64,000 nucleotides of DNA from positions 873,501 to 937,500 of the forward strand of contig JBAMJR010000196.1 in the NCBI GenBank assembly GCA_038501785.1, written 5' to 3'. The notes under the pieces are model-generated. The model made no database searches. It saw only the letters and a program-made list of their open reading frames with translations, and was not told the DNA's origin. A program made the position numbers and the translations under genes. This document shows, piece by piece, positions 26,772 to 41,700 of the stretch. This DNA comes from Myoxocephalus aenaeus. Taxonomy: Eukaryota; Chordata; Actinopteri; Perciformes; Cottidae. Numbering within the stretch: position 1 is the stretch's first letter; every line of letters starts with the position of its first letter.

Positions 26772-29700
26772 GATCATGTCAAGAAGACAATGCATAAACA
26801 CCAGTCCTTTAAATATACTACCGTACTATAAATAGTATGTGTATGGTCGAGCCCAACCGATATTCGATTTCTGAGGCCGGTACAGTTAACCCAAAATATT
26901 TTGGCGTTTAAAAAAATATGGTTGACGTATTGGCAGGTATAAATAAACAAATAAAAAAACATAACATATGCAAAATAAATTGATAAAGAATTGAAAAGAG
27001 TTGAATATCTTTAAAATAAACCTGGTAGACAAACTGTAATAGAGAAAAAAATTCTCCACAAACATGACGTTTACATATCAGGACATGTGCACATAATATC
27101 TGCAATAATATCTCCTATCTGTTAATGAGACAAACCTGGATGTGCTGGTAGTCATTGCCCAGGTCCTGAGACTCTGCTGTCTGTCTCTGCTGGTCCATCC
27201 AGTCCTCAAACTCTGAGGACTCTCTTCTGAACTCGTGGAGATGGAGGACTTCCTTCAACCTCTGACCCCTGGAGGGAGAGACGTTCATCATTGTATTGTT
27301 AGGAGCTGAATAAAGTCCTTTAAAACATCGACGCTCAATGAAACACATATTTGTACTTTCAGACCAACATATACAGATAACAGAGAACAAATACAGGCTG
27401 AAAACATGTGGCTCAGTTTGTAGTATTGAGTGTTTGTTGTAGTGAGTGTTTGTAGTATTGAGCATTTGTAGTTTTGAGTATGTATAGTATCAAGTATTTG
27501 TAGTATTGAGTGTTTGTAGTATTGAGTATTTGTAGTTTTGAGTATGTGTAGTATTGAGTGTTTGTAGTATTGAGTGTTTGCAGTGGTGGGCCGTGGATTT
27601 TCTACCTGCGTGAGCTGTTCGCGGCGCGGCACAGCTTTGTAGTATTGAGTATTTGTAGTATAGTATGGAGTCAGTATTTACCTGAGAGCAGCCTGGTGCT
27701 GCAGCTGCTGGTTCAGGGTGCTGAGGCGACTACGAGGCCTGCTGAGCTCCTCCAGGCTCCAGTTGTGAACCGCCTGCTCTACCTGGTCTCCCAACTCCTC
27801 CACCTCCACCTCCAGCACCTCCAGATGGCCCTCCAACACCTACAGCCGGGGAATCGCACACGTGCTGCTCAATTTCACATTTTACCAACAGATATTCACA
27901 AAAAGGATTTGGAAAATAAGGAAATTGTCGGGGTTGACCAATAAACTGCTATATTTAGTGTTATTTACAGGTTTTAAGCAGCAGGTCTGTTTGTTTGACC
28001 TCATGAACGATAAAGGAATCCTATTGGGAGAAGTCTGCAACGAAGACAACAACTCCCATGATCCCACGCTGTACCTGGTGTTTGGTGAGGAGACTCTCCG
28101 TGGCCAGCTGGTCTTTGCCGTAGTCGTCAGTGTTCACCAGAGTGAGGGTCTCAGTCAGCCTGGACTCCAGCTCAGAGCAGTCCAACAGCAGCTGGAGACA
28201 GTTCACGTTCAGCACAAAATGCTTCCAAAACAAACACTTTCTCAAACATATAATAAAAGTCCTGTCTCTCTGTCCCTCTGACCTGTTCTCTGGTGATGGC
28301 TTTGCTCAGATGAGCTGCTCTCCTGTTGCAGGCCTCTTCTAGCTCCTCCCACTCTGCACTCAGGTGTTTGCACCTGCTAACACAAACATAAAAAGCAGTT
28401 AATCATTTAAAAAGAAGAACATTTTTACATGAAATTCAATGAAAAACCCAGAAGAGAAACACAACAGCACCTCTGGAGCACTTCCTCTTCGTCCGATTTG
28501 CTGGATTTGGCCAGGCCCCGCCCCTTCTCCAGGACGTGGTTCAGGTGTTTTTGGTGGGCGTTCACTTCCGCCTGCAACTCCTATGTGAACACATCCTGTT
28601 TTAGCAGTTTTTTTATTTATAAAATGTGCAGCATGAATAATAAAATGGACCTTTAAATGTCACAAATCACCGTCATTATTATTCTGAGATGTTTAGATGA
28701 ACAAAACAAACAATAATCCGGCTGGCTGGCACCTTGTGTTTCTGCATGAGGCTGATGGCTCCAGCCAGAGATTTGTCGTATCCTGTAGATCTAGAGGCAG
28801 GAACATGTTCAGAGATCCAGCTGAGCTCCAGGTCCACATCATGATGAAACCCAAATAGCTGCACCGACGCCTCAAGCTGAGCTCGACGCCGGTCCAGAGG
28901 CTTCTGGAGAGACTTGAACCTGCAGCACAAAGATCCTTGAATCAGCATCATCCGCTTCATGTCCCAATACGTCCAAGATAAATCACCTTCCTCCTTTTGC
29001 TCCTGCTGTTTACGTTCTATTTCATCCTTACTGACCACCAGAGGCAGTGTTTCACACTGGATATATTCCGTCTCGCGCTTGCGCAGTTCGACTATTTATA
29101 ACAACAAAGTCATGTGTGACCTCGGATGACCCTCCAGCCGGGTATAACTTCCGGCGTCATCCTGAGATCAGTCCTTTTTCATCTTCTCGCTATGCAGGCT
29201 AACTGGTATGTTAGCATCAGCTAAAGCTGAACTTGTGTAAAAAAGAGCTTGTTTTCTTGTAGCCTTGTGACCCATAGTCAGAGTTGCGGGTCTCTCGCCC
29301 TCCAAAGGCTGCGACAAGCTGTACCCTCTGAGGAGGAGAAGGTGTGCTTTCTACGTCCGGACCGTCGAGCCGGACAGCGTACCTGGCTTCGGTCATCACC
29401 AGGTCGGCTACCTTCACACCGTGAAGCAACACCGGGTGAGATCGACTAATATTGTTTCTGCAACAGCAGATTCCATGGTGGGCAGAGCGCTCGCTCCTGC
29501 TAACTAAGTGGAGCGCTAACGGAAGCGTGTCCGCTCGGCGTGGCTACATCGCTACTGTCGCGGACGGCTTTCAGTGAGCAGCGTCCCGCTCAGGCTGACT
29601 GAGCAGGACGCTAATGAGAGCAATGTCGTTAAACATTGCAGCTGTTATAGGTAGCGGAGTGTACCCACTCAGGCTAACTAAGACCACGATAATTCTGACA

Positions 29701-32700
29701 GCTACCAGACTAGTGAAGAGTGCCCTCGCTATAGACGCCCCTCTCACTAGACAAACCGTGTCTGACCTGTTTCCACAGGATTGGTCTCCGCAGTAGTACA
29801 GTGCTTCCACTGAAGCTACTGCTAGGACACCAATAGTCAGAGCTACCGTACTAGTCACAGCTACTGTACTAGTGAGGAGAGTATCCTTATTTCCCTCTCA
29901 CTAGACATACCGTATCTGACCTGTTTCCACAGGACTGGTCTCCACAGTAGCACAGTACTCCCGCTGAAGCTTACTGCTAGGACATCAATAATCACAGCTA
30001 CTGTACTAGTGAAGTGAGTGCTCTCGCTCCCCTCTCCTAGACAGACTGTGTCTGACCTGTCCATACAGGACTGGTTTCCACAGTAGTACAGTGCTCTCGC
30101 TGAACCTTACTGGTAGGACACCAATCATCACAGCTACCGTACCAGTGGCGAGTGTCCTCGCTCCCCTCTCACCAGACAGACTGTGTCTGACCTATTGCCA
30201 CAGGACTTGTTCCACAGTAGCAGAGTGTTCTCGCTTGGATTACTGCTAGGACATCAGTAATTACCGCTACCATACTAGGGAGGAGAGTGTCCTCACTCCC
30301 TCTCTCTTACTGTTCCCTGCCTCTTACTGTTCCCTGCCTCTTCTCTAGCAGTCAGCAGAGCGCCCCGCTCAGACTGACTTAGTAATCCACATTGATTAGT
30401 GGGGCAGGGTCCCCTCAGACTCGTGGTTAGGTTAACCCTGCCGGCTGTGGGACCTGTATGGCCCCTGTCCAGCCCGAAGACGGCCATGACCTTTTCTCCT
30501 TGTCTCTTTATTGAAGACAGTGACAAGCGCCCTACCAGGCTTTTGGGCCTGGCTCCTGCCCCTCAGCCCGTAGGCCTTCGGAGGGGGCAGTCGGCAACTC
30601 CAGGGGGGTCTGGCATTCGCAGGGCACTGGCAGGTCAGCAGTTTTTTTTTTTTATATTTGTTCAAGAGGGACAATGATGAACACTTTAAACTAAAATGTA
30701 AATGCACCCAATTACAGCAGCAAGGCTGATTTCCATTGTCTGTCCCCCTGCCAGAATGTACAGGATGAGTGTCCTAGAGGAAAAGGTCATGCCAAAGTGC
30801 AGTAGTAATAAACTGCAATCAATTATAGTCTATAGCTGACAATACACAACAGTTCGATAATAAAAAGTTAACAATGGATAAAAAGGAATCGCATATATAT
30901 ATATATATATATATATATAGAAACAAGATAAAATATCACAGTGTAAGGAAGACATTTCACATTCATCATATTGCACACAGATATATTGCACATAAGGGCA
31001 TTAGTTAATTTGCACATTTAAAGTTTCATTCATTCATTCATATAACATTAATACATCACATATCCACGACAGTACTAATACTGCTAACCCAGGTTAAACT
31101 ATCTATGTGCACAAGTTTGGGTGGACAACAGCCATCGCTTCATGTGCTTTTTAAAAGTGCTGAAGGTTGGGCACTCCCTAACAGAGGATGGTAATGTGTT
31201 CCAGAGGGTGCCGCCTTTGACAGACAGAACCGTCTGACCAAAGGTGGTGCACCTGCGTGGGATGACACAGTCGCCTCTGTCGCAGGGCCGCAGACAGGTC
31301 TCTGTTTGTTCAGCGGAGGAGGTGCCAGACCATTTAGTGCTTTGTAAATGATGCTGGCTTCTGGGGTCTGTGGTCATTTTCTGGTTTTACATAATTTTTA
31401 AATTTCCCTTTTTAAAGTCACTTGCATATGATACATACTCATGTGTTGTATATAAAAAATTACAGAACAATCTCAGCTATCTATATAATGAGGCACCATT
31501 GTCCCTAGGCACAAGTGTAAAGAGAAAATATGACTAAAGCTGAAAAATGTAATCTTGATTTTGGAAATTTTTCATATTTGTTGTGAAAACATAACTTTAC
31601 TCAGGTGGTATATCGGTTTTGGTAATGGAAATTTGTTTACCAAAGGTCATAGGTTCACAAAAGCAGTGGCTAACACTGACTATGCTCAGACACTGCATGA
31701 GCTAGCGACGTGCAAACATTGCTAAAGCTAACAGATCCAACTATGCTCAGGCCATGAGCTAAAAATGCACAACGTTAGTTACAGCCTTACAAACACGTAA
31801 CTGAGATCCAACACTACTAGTCGTACTAAGTTTACTGTAAGAAAGTCAACGGTGAGAGGGACAACAGTAGATTACCCAACGTTCATAGCTGTAATCAGCT
31901 ATCTCCGTTAGCGCGCTACCGCTAGCTCCGTGTTAGCATCAGCTACCGTGACATAAACAGTACTGTAGTAACGATTAACGGAGATCCAACACTACTAGTC
32001 GTACTATGTTCACTGTAAGAAAGTTAACGGTGATAGGGACAACAGTTGATTATGCACCGTTCAGTCGTAGACATGGAAGATAACATCCAACACAGCACTA
32101 TGTAGTGACGTGCTAACGCTACTAAGCTATCGTCAACAAACAAACGTTAGTTACGGTCTTACAAACACATAATGGAGGTCCAACACTACTAGTCATACTA
32201 TGTTCACTGTCAGAAAGTTAACGGTGATAGGGACAACAATTGATTACGCACCGTTCAGTCTCACAGAAACGCTGTAGCCAGCTATCTGGCACGTTAGCTC
32301 CAGCTAGCTCCTTGTTAGCGAATCCTTCAGGCACTGAAGCTGCGCCGTCTGTCCATCCTCTCCAAGATAGCTTTGCTCAGGACTCTTTGCTTGGCATCTT
32401 CTGACTCACACTGAAGCTTTGCACGCGTCATACGACATGTCCATGTTTAGATGCTCAGACGCGGAAGTGGAAACCATATCCGCCAGATTTGAAACCATAT
32501 CTCTGTGACGTATTATTGTGAAGATAGGATTTTATTAAAAACTTAAACATCTGCCCCTGCTTCGAAGCGGGCCCCGCCCCCAAAGGGTTAAGGCTGATAA
32601 GGTTGTTAAAACTTAAAAACGTATGTTTGTTCAGGATGTGGCAGTGATGATGGGTTCGCGGTTTCTTGTGAAAGACTTGAGGTGCTCTCTTATACAGAGA

Positions 32701-35700
32701 TTCTATGTGTTTGAGTGTTGCTGTGCACGTGAGTGACCAGCTGGTCAGACAGTACATTAAATGTGCGAAGATCATCGAATGTAGGAATGTCCTGGCTGTG
32801 TTCTCTGTCAAGCTGTTTCTGATGTGCCTGAAGTTTAGTAGGTTGAATTTGATGTGGGTCGCTACCTTTTTCACATGGCTCTTAAAGGTCAGGGTGGAGT
32901 CTATAGTTACCCCATGGTACTTAAACTCGGTTACTAAGTCTAGCTCTTTTCCCTTTACAAATATGTACCAGTGTGTTATTTTTTGGGCATGTTTGGAGAA
33001 AATCATACATACAGTTTTTTTAGTATTCAACAGGAGGCAGGATTTAGTGAGCCAAGCCTGGACATCAGACATAGCAGATGATAGGATGCATAAAGCTTCT
33101 TGGTCGTTTTTAGCTGATGTAAAGATTATAGCATCATCCGCGTACATCTGTGTATGTATATTCTGGGAGTTGGGTAGTGTGTTAATAAACAGGGAAAATA
33201 AAAGCGGCCCAAGGACTGATCCTTGAGGAACACCTACAGGACATTTGAGACAGGGAGACCTAGCACCATCTACAGTAACAGATTGTTTTCTGTTGGATAA
33301 GTATGATTTTAACCAGTTAAGAGCATGGGTGGAAAAGTTGAAATGGGTTAACCTGGACAGTAGGATTTAGTGATCTACAGTGTCGAAAGCGCTCTTGAGA
33401 TCTAAGAAGATAGCACCGACACATGCATTCCTGTCCAACAGATCCTTGATCTTTTCAATGAGGACACACAGGGCCGTCTCAGTCGAGTAGTGGGCAGAGC
33501 CATAACCCCACCTGCTAGTGCTTTCATCAGGCGCGTTCCCGCCCCGGCCACCTTTTTTCTATCCCTCCTTCCGAGGAATATCCGAATAATCGTCCTTCGT
33601 GCAGTATCCAGAGGAGACTGGTTCAGGTCTGTCAATTTGAAGGATGCCTATGTAGGTTCCGATTGTGCCTCACCACAGACGGTTCCTTCATTTGGCCTTC
33701 CAAGGCCACTATTTTTGGTTCAGGGTGCTTCCGTTCGGACTCTCCCTCTACCCACAAGTATTCACAGAGTGTGTCGCTGCTGCCTTTCCCCCCACTATAA
33801 TCACAGGGCGTGAAAATACTGCCGTACCCGGACGATTGGCTAATCTGCGCAATCCCGGTTTTAGGCTGCGCAGAACACTGCTCGCCTTCTCGCTTAGGTG
33901 GCCCTGTGGGGTCTCAGGGTGAACACAGGGAGGAGCTCTCTGAGCCCTTCTTAGAGCATAACCTTCATCGGTGTAGCTCTGGATGCAGCCACTGTGAGGG
34001 CCCGTTCGTCGCCCCAGTGTGTGGACGACATCCTCCTCACCCTTCCCCTCTTCCAAGTGGACGGGCGGTTGCCCTACTTCCTCTTTCTTTGCCTATTGGG
34101 AAAATTGACAAACGGCCTTAGCTGTCGTTCCTTTGGGCTTGCTGTCGCTGCGCCTGTGCCACAGGCACAGGTCAGTAGAGGCGTCACAGCATTTGCCTTA
34201 TCGCTCTATCCCTGTGGAGCGAGAGAGCATACCTGTCAAGGGGTATCCCCATTGTCGTGGTTCCATCCCGTCGGGAAGTGGTCACAACAGACGCCTGCCC
34301 TTCAGGACAGTGTGGCAGAATGGGACTGTTTGGGGGAAGTGGTCCGCTCAGGACCTCATTGAGCAGGTCAATGTCACCTAGCCCTCAAACATTTCCTGTC
34401 ATACTTGAGAGGAAAACATGTACTTCGGTCGGACAACACCTCGACCGTGTTCCACATAGACCATTAGGGGGGCACCAGGTCTTCAAGCTGCTACGGGTGT
34501 CCCGTGCCCTTCAGACTTGGGCAGACCCTCGCCCGACCAGCCTTCGGTTGGCGTATTGACCAGGAAAATGGAACCAAGTTGCAGATTCCCCATCCTGTCA
34601 CAAGCCTCCATCGCGGGAGTGGCGGCTTCATCCATGAAGTGGTGCACAGTATCTGGGTTCTCTTCGGCAGGGCAGAGGTTGATCTCTTTGCCTCGGAGAT
34701 GTCGACCCACTGCCCCCACTGGTTCTCCTTAAGGGAGAGGACCAGTCCTCCGGGTCAAGAGGCCCTGGCTCACACGTGGCCAGAAGGCCTTCTTTATGCT
34801 TTCCCCCCATTTCCACTGGTCTGCTGCGGGACGCCATGGCGCCTCCCTCACAGGAGAAACCTCCTATTGCGGCTAGGTGGTCGGATCTAGCATTCCGATC
34901 CAAGCCGATCCGATCCAAGCCATCAACTATGGACCCGGCCATTGCAGGTCCGACCTCCTGCTGAGCGGCTACACAGAGCCAGTCAGGAGGACTATTCTGA
35001 ATGCCAGAGCACCATTTACCCGTCTACAGGACGAATGTAGACAGAGGCGGTTTTCCGACTGGTGTGCGGTTCACAACGAGGCCTCAGTACAGTGCCCTGT
35101 GCCTACTGTACTAGAGTTTCTGCAGTCCCTCCGAGATGAGGCCGGTCTCCCTCTACCCTGAGGATAGACATAGCTGCTATTTTAACATAGTAAGGTCGAC
35201 AATGACACGGTAGTGAGCCACAGGCTGGTGTCCCTCTCCTTAAAAGGGGGCACCCTGAAGGCTCCTCAGGGGACTTGTCCGTGGTACTGGACGCCCTTAT
35301 GTTCGCCTCTTGAAACCTTGACAGAGGCAGACCTGAGATGGTTGTCGGCAAAGACTGTTTTTTCTTTCTCCTTGCCATCACTTCGGCATGCGAGTAGGCG
35401 AGCTACACGCCCTGTTGACGAGTGAATCCTGTCTGAGGTGGAACTCAGCTCGGGTGCCACACTGTGGCCTAATGCAGCGTTTTTTACCCAGGGGTGTGGG
35501 AACGCTTGTATCTCAACCAGCCGATCCAGTTTGCAGTTGACTTTCGTTTTTCATGATCCAGATATTAAATCGTTAGCAGCAAAATTGGTTTGGATGCATT
35601 GCCTTTAACACTGCTGTGCTCCATAATACAGCAGCGATGCCCCCCAGTGGACACCAGGAGAATAACATATATTAGCACCATAGGACCCACATGAGAAAAT

Positions 35701-38700
35701 GGATCAATCTGGTGGAAATTTGTCAAAAAGTTCAGTTTAGAAGTTTAGAAGATTAGTTATAGGAGCTGAAACTCTTTGACCGGTTGGCGGGGCTAGAAGA
35801 AAAGTCAAAAGGGACCACAGAAGTCAGTGGGATTCATCCTCTGGGGACCATGAATGTATCCAGAGTGGACTCACAGAGTGAGGTAGGTGTCGGTCTCCCG
35901 GAGGATCCTCTGGGAGTCGAAGTGATTGGAGGCGAGGCGTTTGGCCCTGCTGACAATGGAGTTGATCTTCTCCGCCAGCTCCTTGGCCTCCTGCTCCAGC
36001 TGCTGATGCTCCTTCACACAGAAACAGTTACTGACCGACAACATGTTGCATTACTTACAGTTTAACCATCACAGTTAGTAACATTAATAACGTTTTACCG
36101 ACGATGGTTCTCCTCCAGTATCCAGTAGAACATGTGATCAGGACATCTAGTCTCTGATCATCTGACTTCGTAAACAACCAATTAGTGTTTAAACCAACAG
36201 GAGGAGAGCTAGTAACATTAGCAGCACCGCTAATGGAGAACCAGTGGAGGTTCACTTCAGTTACATTATGATGCGTTCAGGCTCTGCTCAGTGAACATGA
36301 GTACTGGCTGAAGGTCAATTATAAAGTTCTCATGATGTGTTCACATGTAATCTAGTAAAATGTAGTGTTGGTGATAAACGAGAATAAATCCAGATGTTTT
36401 CACATCAATGTAAAATAGATATTAGAGATGAATTATGAGCTGTTTAACTTCCAAACACGCTCTATGCTCATTATTATACCTTCAGAAGCTGTCGGCTGGA
36501 GCGGAGGTCGTGACCTTTGGCAGCGTTATTCAGCATCCACTGGATGGCCTCGATCTTCACCTTGGAATCCTGTGGAAGGAAGAGTGAATGAGTGTTTCTC
36601 TTTTAGCCTCCAGTAGTTGGTCCTCACTCCGTTTCTCATCAGTATTTTACCTGCAGCAGCTCCATCAGCTGCTCCTGCTGCCCCGCCTGTCTCAGTTTGT
36701 CTCCTTTGTCGGCCATCTTGTCCTGAAGTCTCCTCCACCGGCTGCTGACCTGAGTGGACTTCCTGCTGATGCTCTGACTGCTGTAGTGCTCTTCAGCCAG
36801 CATCTCCTGCCCCAGCTGGACATGAACATGCGTCATTAAAGTACACAATGTGTGACCAGTGTGTTGCACTGGGAACCAGTTTACCTGAACCAGTCTGTCC
36901 AGCCAGACTTGGTTGGCCTGCATCTCTTTCTCGGCCGCCTCGTGTCTCTTCAGCTTCGGGAGGACGTTGGTGGGGTCGCGGTACGACTCGTCCTCCGCCA
37001 CCTTAAACTTCTCCTCCATCCACAGCAGCAGCTCGTCTGAGTCTCTCTGGAACTCCTGCAGAAAAAGAACCAGTGAATGAACTTTAAAATATCAAAGCAT
37101 CACAACATTTTAAAGTTCAAGCAACCTTTTGACATTTAGCTGTTCTTACAACTTATATTTGTTGAATATTTTATTCAATTTATTGTAATCGTCAGATGTT
37201 TTTTCTGCCTCGTTGCCTCCTGAAATGTTTTAATCCTGGTTCAAAGCACTTTGTAACTTATGATGTACATATAAAGTTTAATAATATTAAAGTCCCAGGG
37301 AAACAGGTTCTTCTGTACTGTAGTATTCCACAGTGAAATGGGATATGTGAGCGGTGTACATTTGATTGGAGCGCTAAAAAGTGGGCAACATTTTTTATAA
37401 AAGAAATGACCACCGTTAGAGGACGACTTGATGACTAACAGCGAATCACTAAAACAGCATCTGTGTGGAGATGATTCCGTCGCAGCGTTTCGATCACTAG
37501 AAGGGGTTTTCCGCTGTGATAATAATACCTGGTATCTCTTTGAGTCCAGCAGCAGACTCCTCCTCTGCCCGCTGCTTTCCTTCAACTTCCTGTTGGCCTC
37601 CTTGATGCCGCTGCTCCTCTCCTTGATGCTTCAGGATAAGAAAAACACATCGCTGCCACTGTAGCTTCAGTTCTGCTGGACTCACGCTGTGGACATTTTG
37701 AAACAGCCGAACATCTCGTGTCTCTTACCGTCTGGTGGCGTAGTGTCGTTGGTCGACGAGCTCCCGACTGCGTTCAGTGAAGCGATCCACTCGTTGGTCC
37801 AAAGCCTTCAGGAGACCCTCCAGCTCGTCCTGTCGGCCCAGCAGACTGTGGACGCTGTCCACCGAGTCCTGCACCAGTAAACACACACAGAATCATCAAA
37901 ACACAACTTACGAATCATAATGTCTAAGCTTTCAGTTATATGGAATATGTATTCCTCGAGGCAAGGAAAGGAATCAAGGAGGCATAAAATGGGGAAATGA
38001 GAACGACCCCATGTATCAATTCGCTGTAAACTTATATATTCAGATCCCTCACCCCGACGTCTTTGACCCTAAGACGGGCTTCGTGTCCGGACAGCGCCGC
38101 CTCGATGCGGTCTCCCTCCTGGTTCAGCCTCTGGTGCTCCGCCCCCTGCTCCAAACGCTCCCTCCTACTGGCACACAGCTCGTCCAGCTTGGACCAATGA
38201 TCTTTGAGCTTGTCCAGGGTTTGCTGGATGTCGACGCCTCCCGTCTTCCCGTTGAATGAGCCTTGCTGAAGAAATTTACCCAACTCCTTCATCTCCATCC
38301 ACCTGAGGAAACAACATGGTAGACGGTTATTATTATTATGATTGAGCTTTTCTTTCCATATGGTACAATATATACCATATATATATATATATATATATAT
38401 ATAACACACACAGAATCAAAATACCGTCATATCAAAATACCGTCATATATATATATATATATATAGATATATATATATATGACGGTATTTTGAGAGTTGA
38501 TGGTGCAGCTACAATGTTAGCATAGCCTAGCACCGATCGATCCGAGCTCCATTCAGAAAACAACCATTTTAAAAGTAATTTACTTTTCGTTTTGCTAACA
38601 AACCATGAATTCAGACTTTTAGCAAATCGGCATCGTTATGTAGTTATTTTGGCATCTTTTTTAATCCATCAAACGCCCACGAGCCACTGCTTCACTGGTG

Positions 38701-41700
38701 TGAAGGCAGCATGAGGGGTGAACGCCTCCATCTTCACCTGCTCCTCTGCTCCTCCATGTCCAGCGAGAGCTCCCGGTGTTGCTCCAGGAGGGCCACGGCC
38801 GAGGCCACGTCGGCGGCCGTCTCCTCCTGCAGGAGGCGCTCCTGGACAGAGCCAGCCCAGCGCTGCAGCTCCTTGGCCCGCCGCTGGAAGCACTGCAAGC
38901 AGCGGGCCTCCTCCAGGAGCCGCTGTTTGTCTGCAGCCTGACGCTTCAGCTGGCACACAACACAACCGCAGAAACAGTGATGGGGAGCTTCTGAAGTTCT
39001 TTATTTCGGCTCGATAATGATGCTGTATGTGATATCTCAAGTATCACAGTTGTAACGGTGAGTAAATAATAAATAAATAAATAAGTCTGGCATATGTCAA
39101 TGGTTACATATGTGTAGGATTTAAAAACAACTTCTACTCGTAACATTAGTGGACAAACATGTGATGTGAGAATGAGTGAATGAACGTCATGAAATATAGA
39201 CAAAGTTCTTGTTTAATATTGTTATTTTTAACCAGTGTATTAATATTAGATTAATAAAACGGTCATGTCAACATAATCAATCCTGTGGACCAGCAGAAAT
39301 CTGAAGTCTCTTGCAGGTTTCAGAGGATCTGATTCAGTTGAGTCTGTGATAATGAATCAAACTCAAACCTGATTCAGCAGAGTCTCCAGACCCAGAACCT
39401 CCTCCACGATGACTGCACTCTCTGCTGGACTGCAGTCCTGCTTCCTGGAACACAAGAGATGCACATCACGGACTGGAAGATGCAGTTAAACAGGAAATAT
39501 ATGTATAAATATAAATAGACCATATCAGAACAGGAAACAGCTGTTATCCAATTCACAGTTTGCTTTCTTAAATTAAGATTTGTCTCCAAGAATCTCTTTG
39601 GTCATCAGGTGAAAAACTCCACAAACACAGAATTGTTAGTAAAACAAATAATGTATCATTTGGAGGCAAATACATTCAGTTAAAACTTGAGATAAACTTA
39701 GATATCTTAAGGTTTGTCTTTCGAGGCCAAAAACGTCATAAGAATATATATCGGTATTTCAATATTATTTTCTACTTTTACCAAGTTAAATCTTTTAATT
39801 AACTTCAGTCCTGATAGCTAACAAATATTAATTCACAGAGATTTTTAAGTTTGTTTATATACTGCCACCATTTGTAATGGGGAAAAAACACGCAAACTAA
39901 TTATTTTCTTGATACTAAAAGCTAGGTTTATATTTTAATTTGTATGCATTTAGTCTGGGACATGTCAATAATTAGGAACAACATTGATTTAATAAGTTTA
40001 CATTTTTTGTGCAGTGTGTGAGACATTAAAAACCCACAAACGTCCCTCGAGAGACATGAAGGTTATTTAAGGTTTTATGAGACAAAAGGTATTTTTTTTT
40101 TAATATATTAATGATATAAAATGTTTGCATTAAACTTCTACTAAAGTGTTGAAGTGTGTTCATTAAACTGAGCTTTCTGCAGCCTGCATCAGAAACCCAT
40201 ACATCTTGGCGACGCTCTTCAGGTAGGCGATCTTGGCCTCCAGGGTCTGGATGTCTCTGAGGGTCTGGCTCTGGTTCTTCTCCTCGGCCTGCAGGGTGAA
40301 GGAGCTGCAGCCCACGTCCACAGTGTCGATGCCGGACAGCTGACCCAGCAGCTGAGCTTTGGCCTCCTGGCAGCTCTGCAGGAAGGACTGAACGTCTGCC
40401 GTGCTCAGCAGCTCGTGTCCCTTCTCGTCCTTCAGCCGCTGGATCCGATCCCACCTGCAGAGGCCGGACTCCAGGTGAGTTCAGGTGGAACCACATTAAT
40501 CAGTTCATCTCCAGTCAGGGTCACTGGGGAGGCTCGGTTTCATGTCCGTACCTGTTGGAAACCCTCCTCCGTCTGTCTTGGATCTCTCTCTGTCTACTGT
40601 GTCGGCTCTTCACCAGCTCCTCCGCCGTTCGGATGATGTCATCCAACTGGCCACGCCCACTCGCCAACTCAGTCAGGAAGTTCTAGAACAGGAAGCCAAA
40701 TCTCAAAATTGTTATATTTTACTTTGAAAAAGGTAAATCTGACTTCATGTGGTTTGAAATTTCCTTTCAATATTTTATGTGACGTTATTCAAGTTCAGTC
40801 AAATATTCAACAAGTGCTCATAAATCAGTAAAAGTCCAAAAATGAAATGCAAATCAATAATAAAGTGTCTGAACAGTAACTTTACAGACTGGTTTGATGT
40901 ACAATATACAGGTTTTTAATAAATATGCAGATGTTTGTCAAACTGTTAAAGAGTAAATATGCAGAGATATTAAACTTGTTATTAATTATTAAATTCTTTA
41001 AATGTCTCTTGAGTGAATTCTTGACATTGTCATTATTTCTCCAACTTCAACAAACAAAACAATAATTTCACAAATAAGTGCGTTATAATTATATAAAATA
41101 TGCTGTGTTGATCAGATTGTATCTATTTTTAAAAGAGTTGAAGCATCCTGCATGACATCCACTGAAGTGTGAAGACGTTTTATCTCTTTTCAGAGAAACA
41201 CTTTCGTCTTCTTATAATCTTCACCTCGTATTTAGCCTGAACTGCACCCAAGTTGTCTGCGTCGGTGCCGAAGGTGTTCAGGACGTTTTCCTTGTCCTCC
41301 ATCCACGACTCAAACTCCTGGCAGCTGTTGTAGAATCGATGTAGACACAGCGTCTCCTGCAGACTCTTCGTCTTCGTCTGCAAACAAACGATCAGAAAAC
41401 CTGGTTTCATAGAAGCTCCTTTAAATGTAATTTACCGTAAGTGTTCGCTGCATCAACATTATCCAGACAAACTCCATTCCCCATGCTGCACCTCTCACCG
41501 TGACCAGGTGGAACAGGGAGTTGTAGTCCCGGTCCAGCCCAGCCTGCGTGCTCTCCACCGTGTCCCTCTGGTACTGTGGATCTGGCAGCCACGCAGTCTG
41601 CATCTCCGCCGTGCCGCGACGCATCGAGCGGCTGCGCCTCGGACGACTCAGCTTCCTGCTCGCGCTCTCTGGCACGCCATTGGTGGAGGCGGGCAGGGAG

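Larger units (their letters stand above)
30641..33487 (-). mobile_element. 5'-truncated LINE, split by a piggyBac-type element
   Basis: A poly-T at 30641-30653 is its poly(A) tail on the minus strand. RT motifs read leftward from 33487: VGAIFLDLKSAFDTVDH, PVGVPQGSVLGPLLFSLFIN, MYADDAIIF. The C-terminal piece (GGTLWNTLPSSVRECPTFST) lies at 31099-31377 beyond the piggyBac insert. The RT layout fits the jockey/CR1/Rex1 group. Confidence 0.75.
29013..35535 (+). mobile_element. DIRS-type retrotransposon copy B, split by a LINE
   Basis: The left terminal repeat begins at TTCTATTTCATCCTTACTGA and matches copy C from 52116. A gag-like region runs to 30635 and a LINE occupies 30641-33487. RT, RNase H and tyrosine-recombinase remnants run from 33500 to 35460. 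The right terminal repeat is missing (it ends near 35535). Confidence 0.7.

Noticed and set aside
27420..27665. CRISPR-like array
   Set aside because: Units are adjacent and imperfect with no spacers; it is a minisatellite in a eukaryotic intron.
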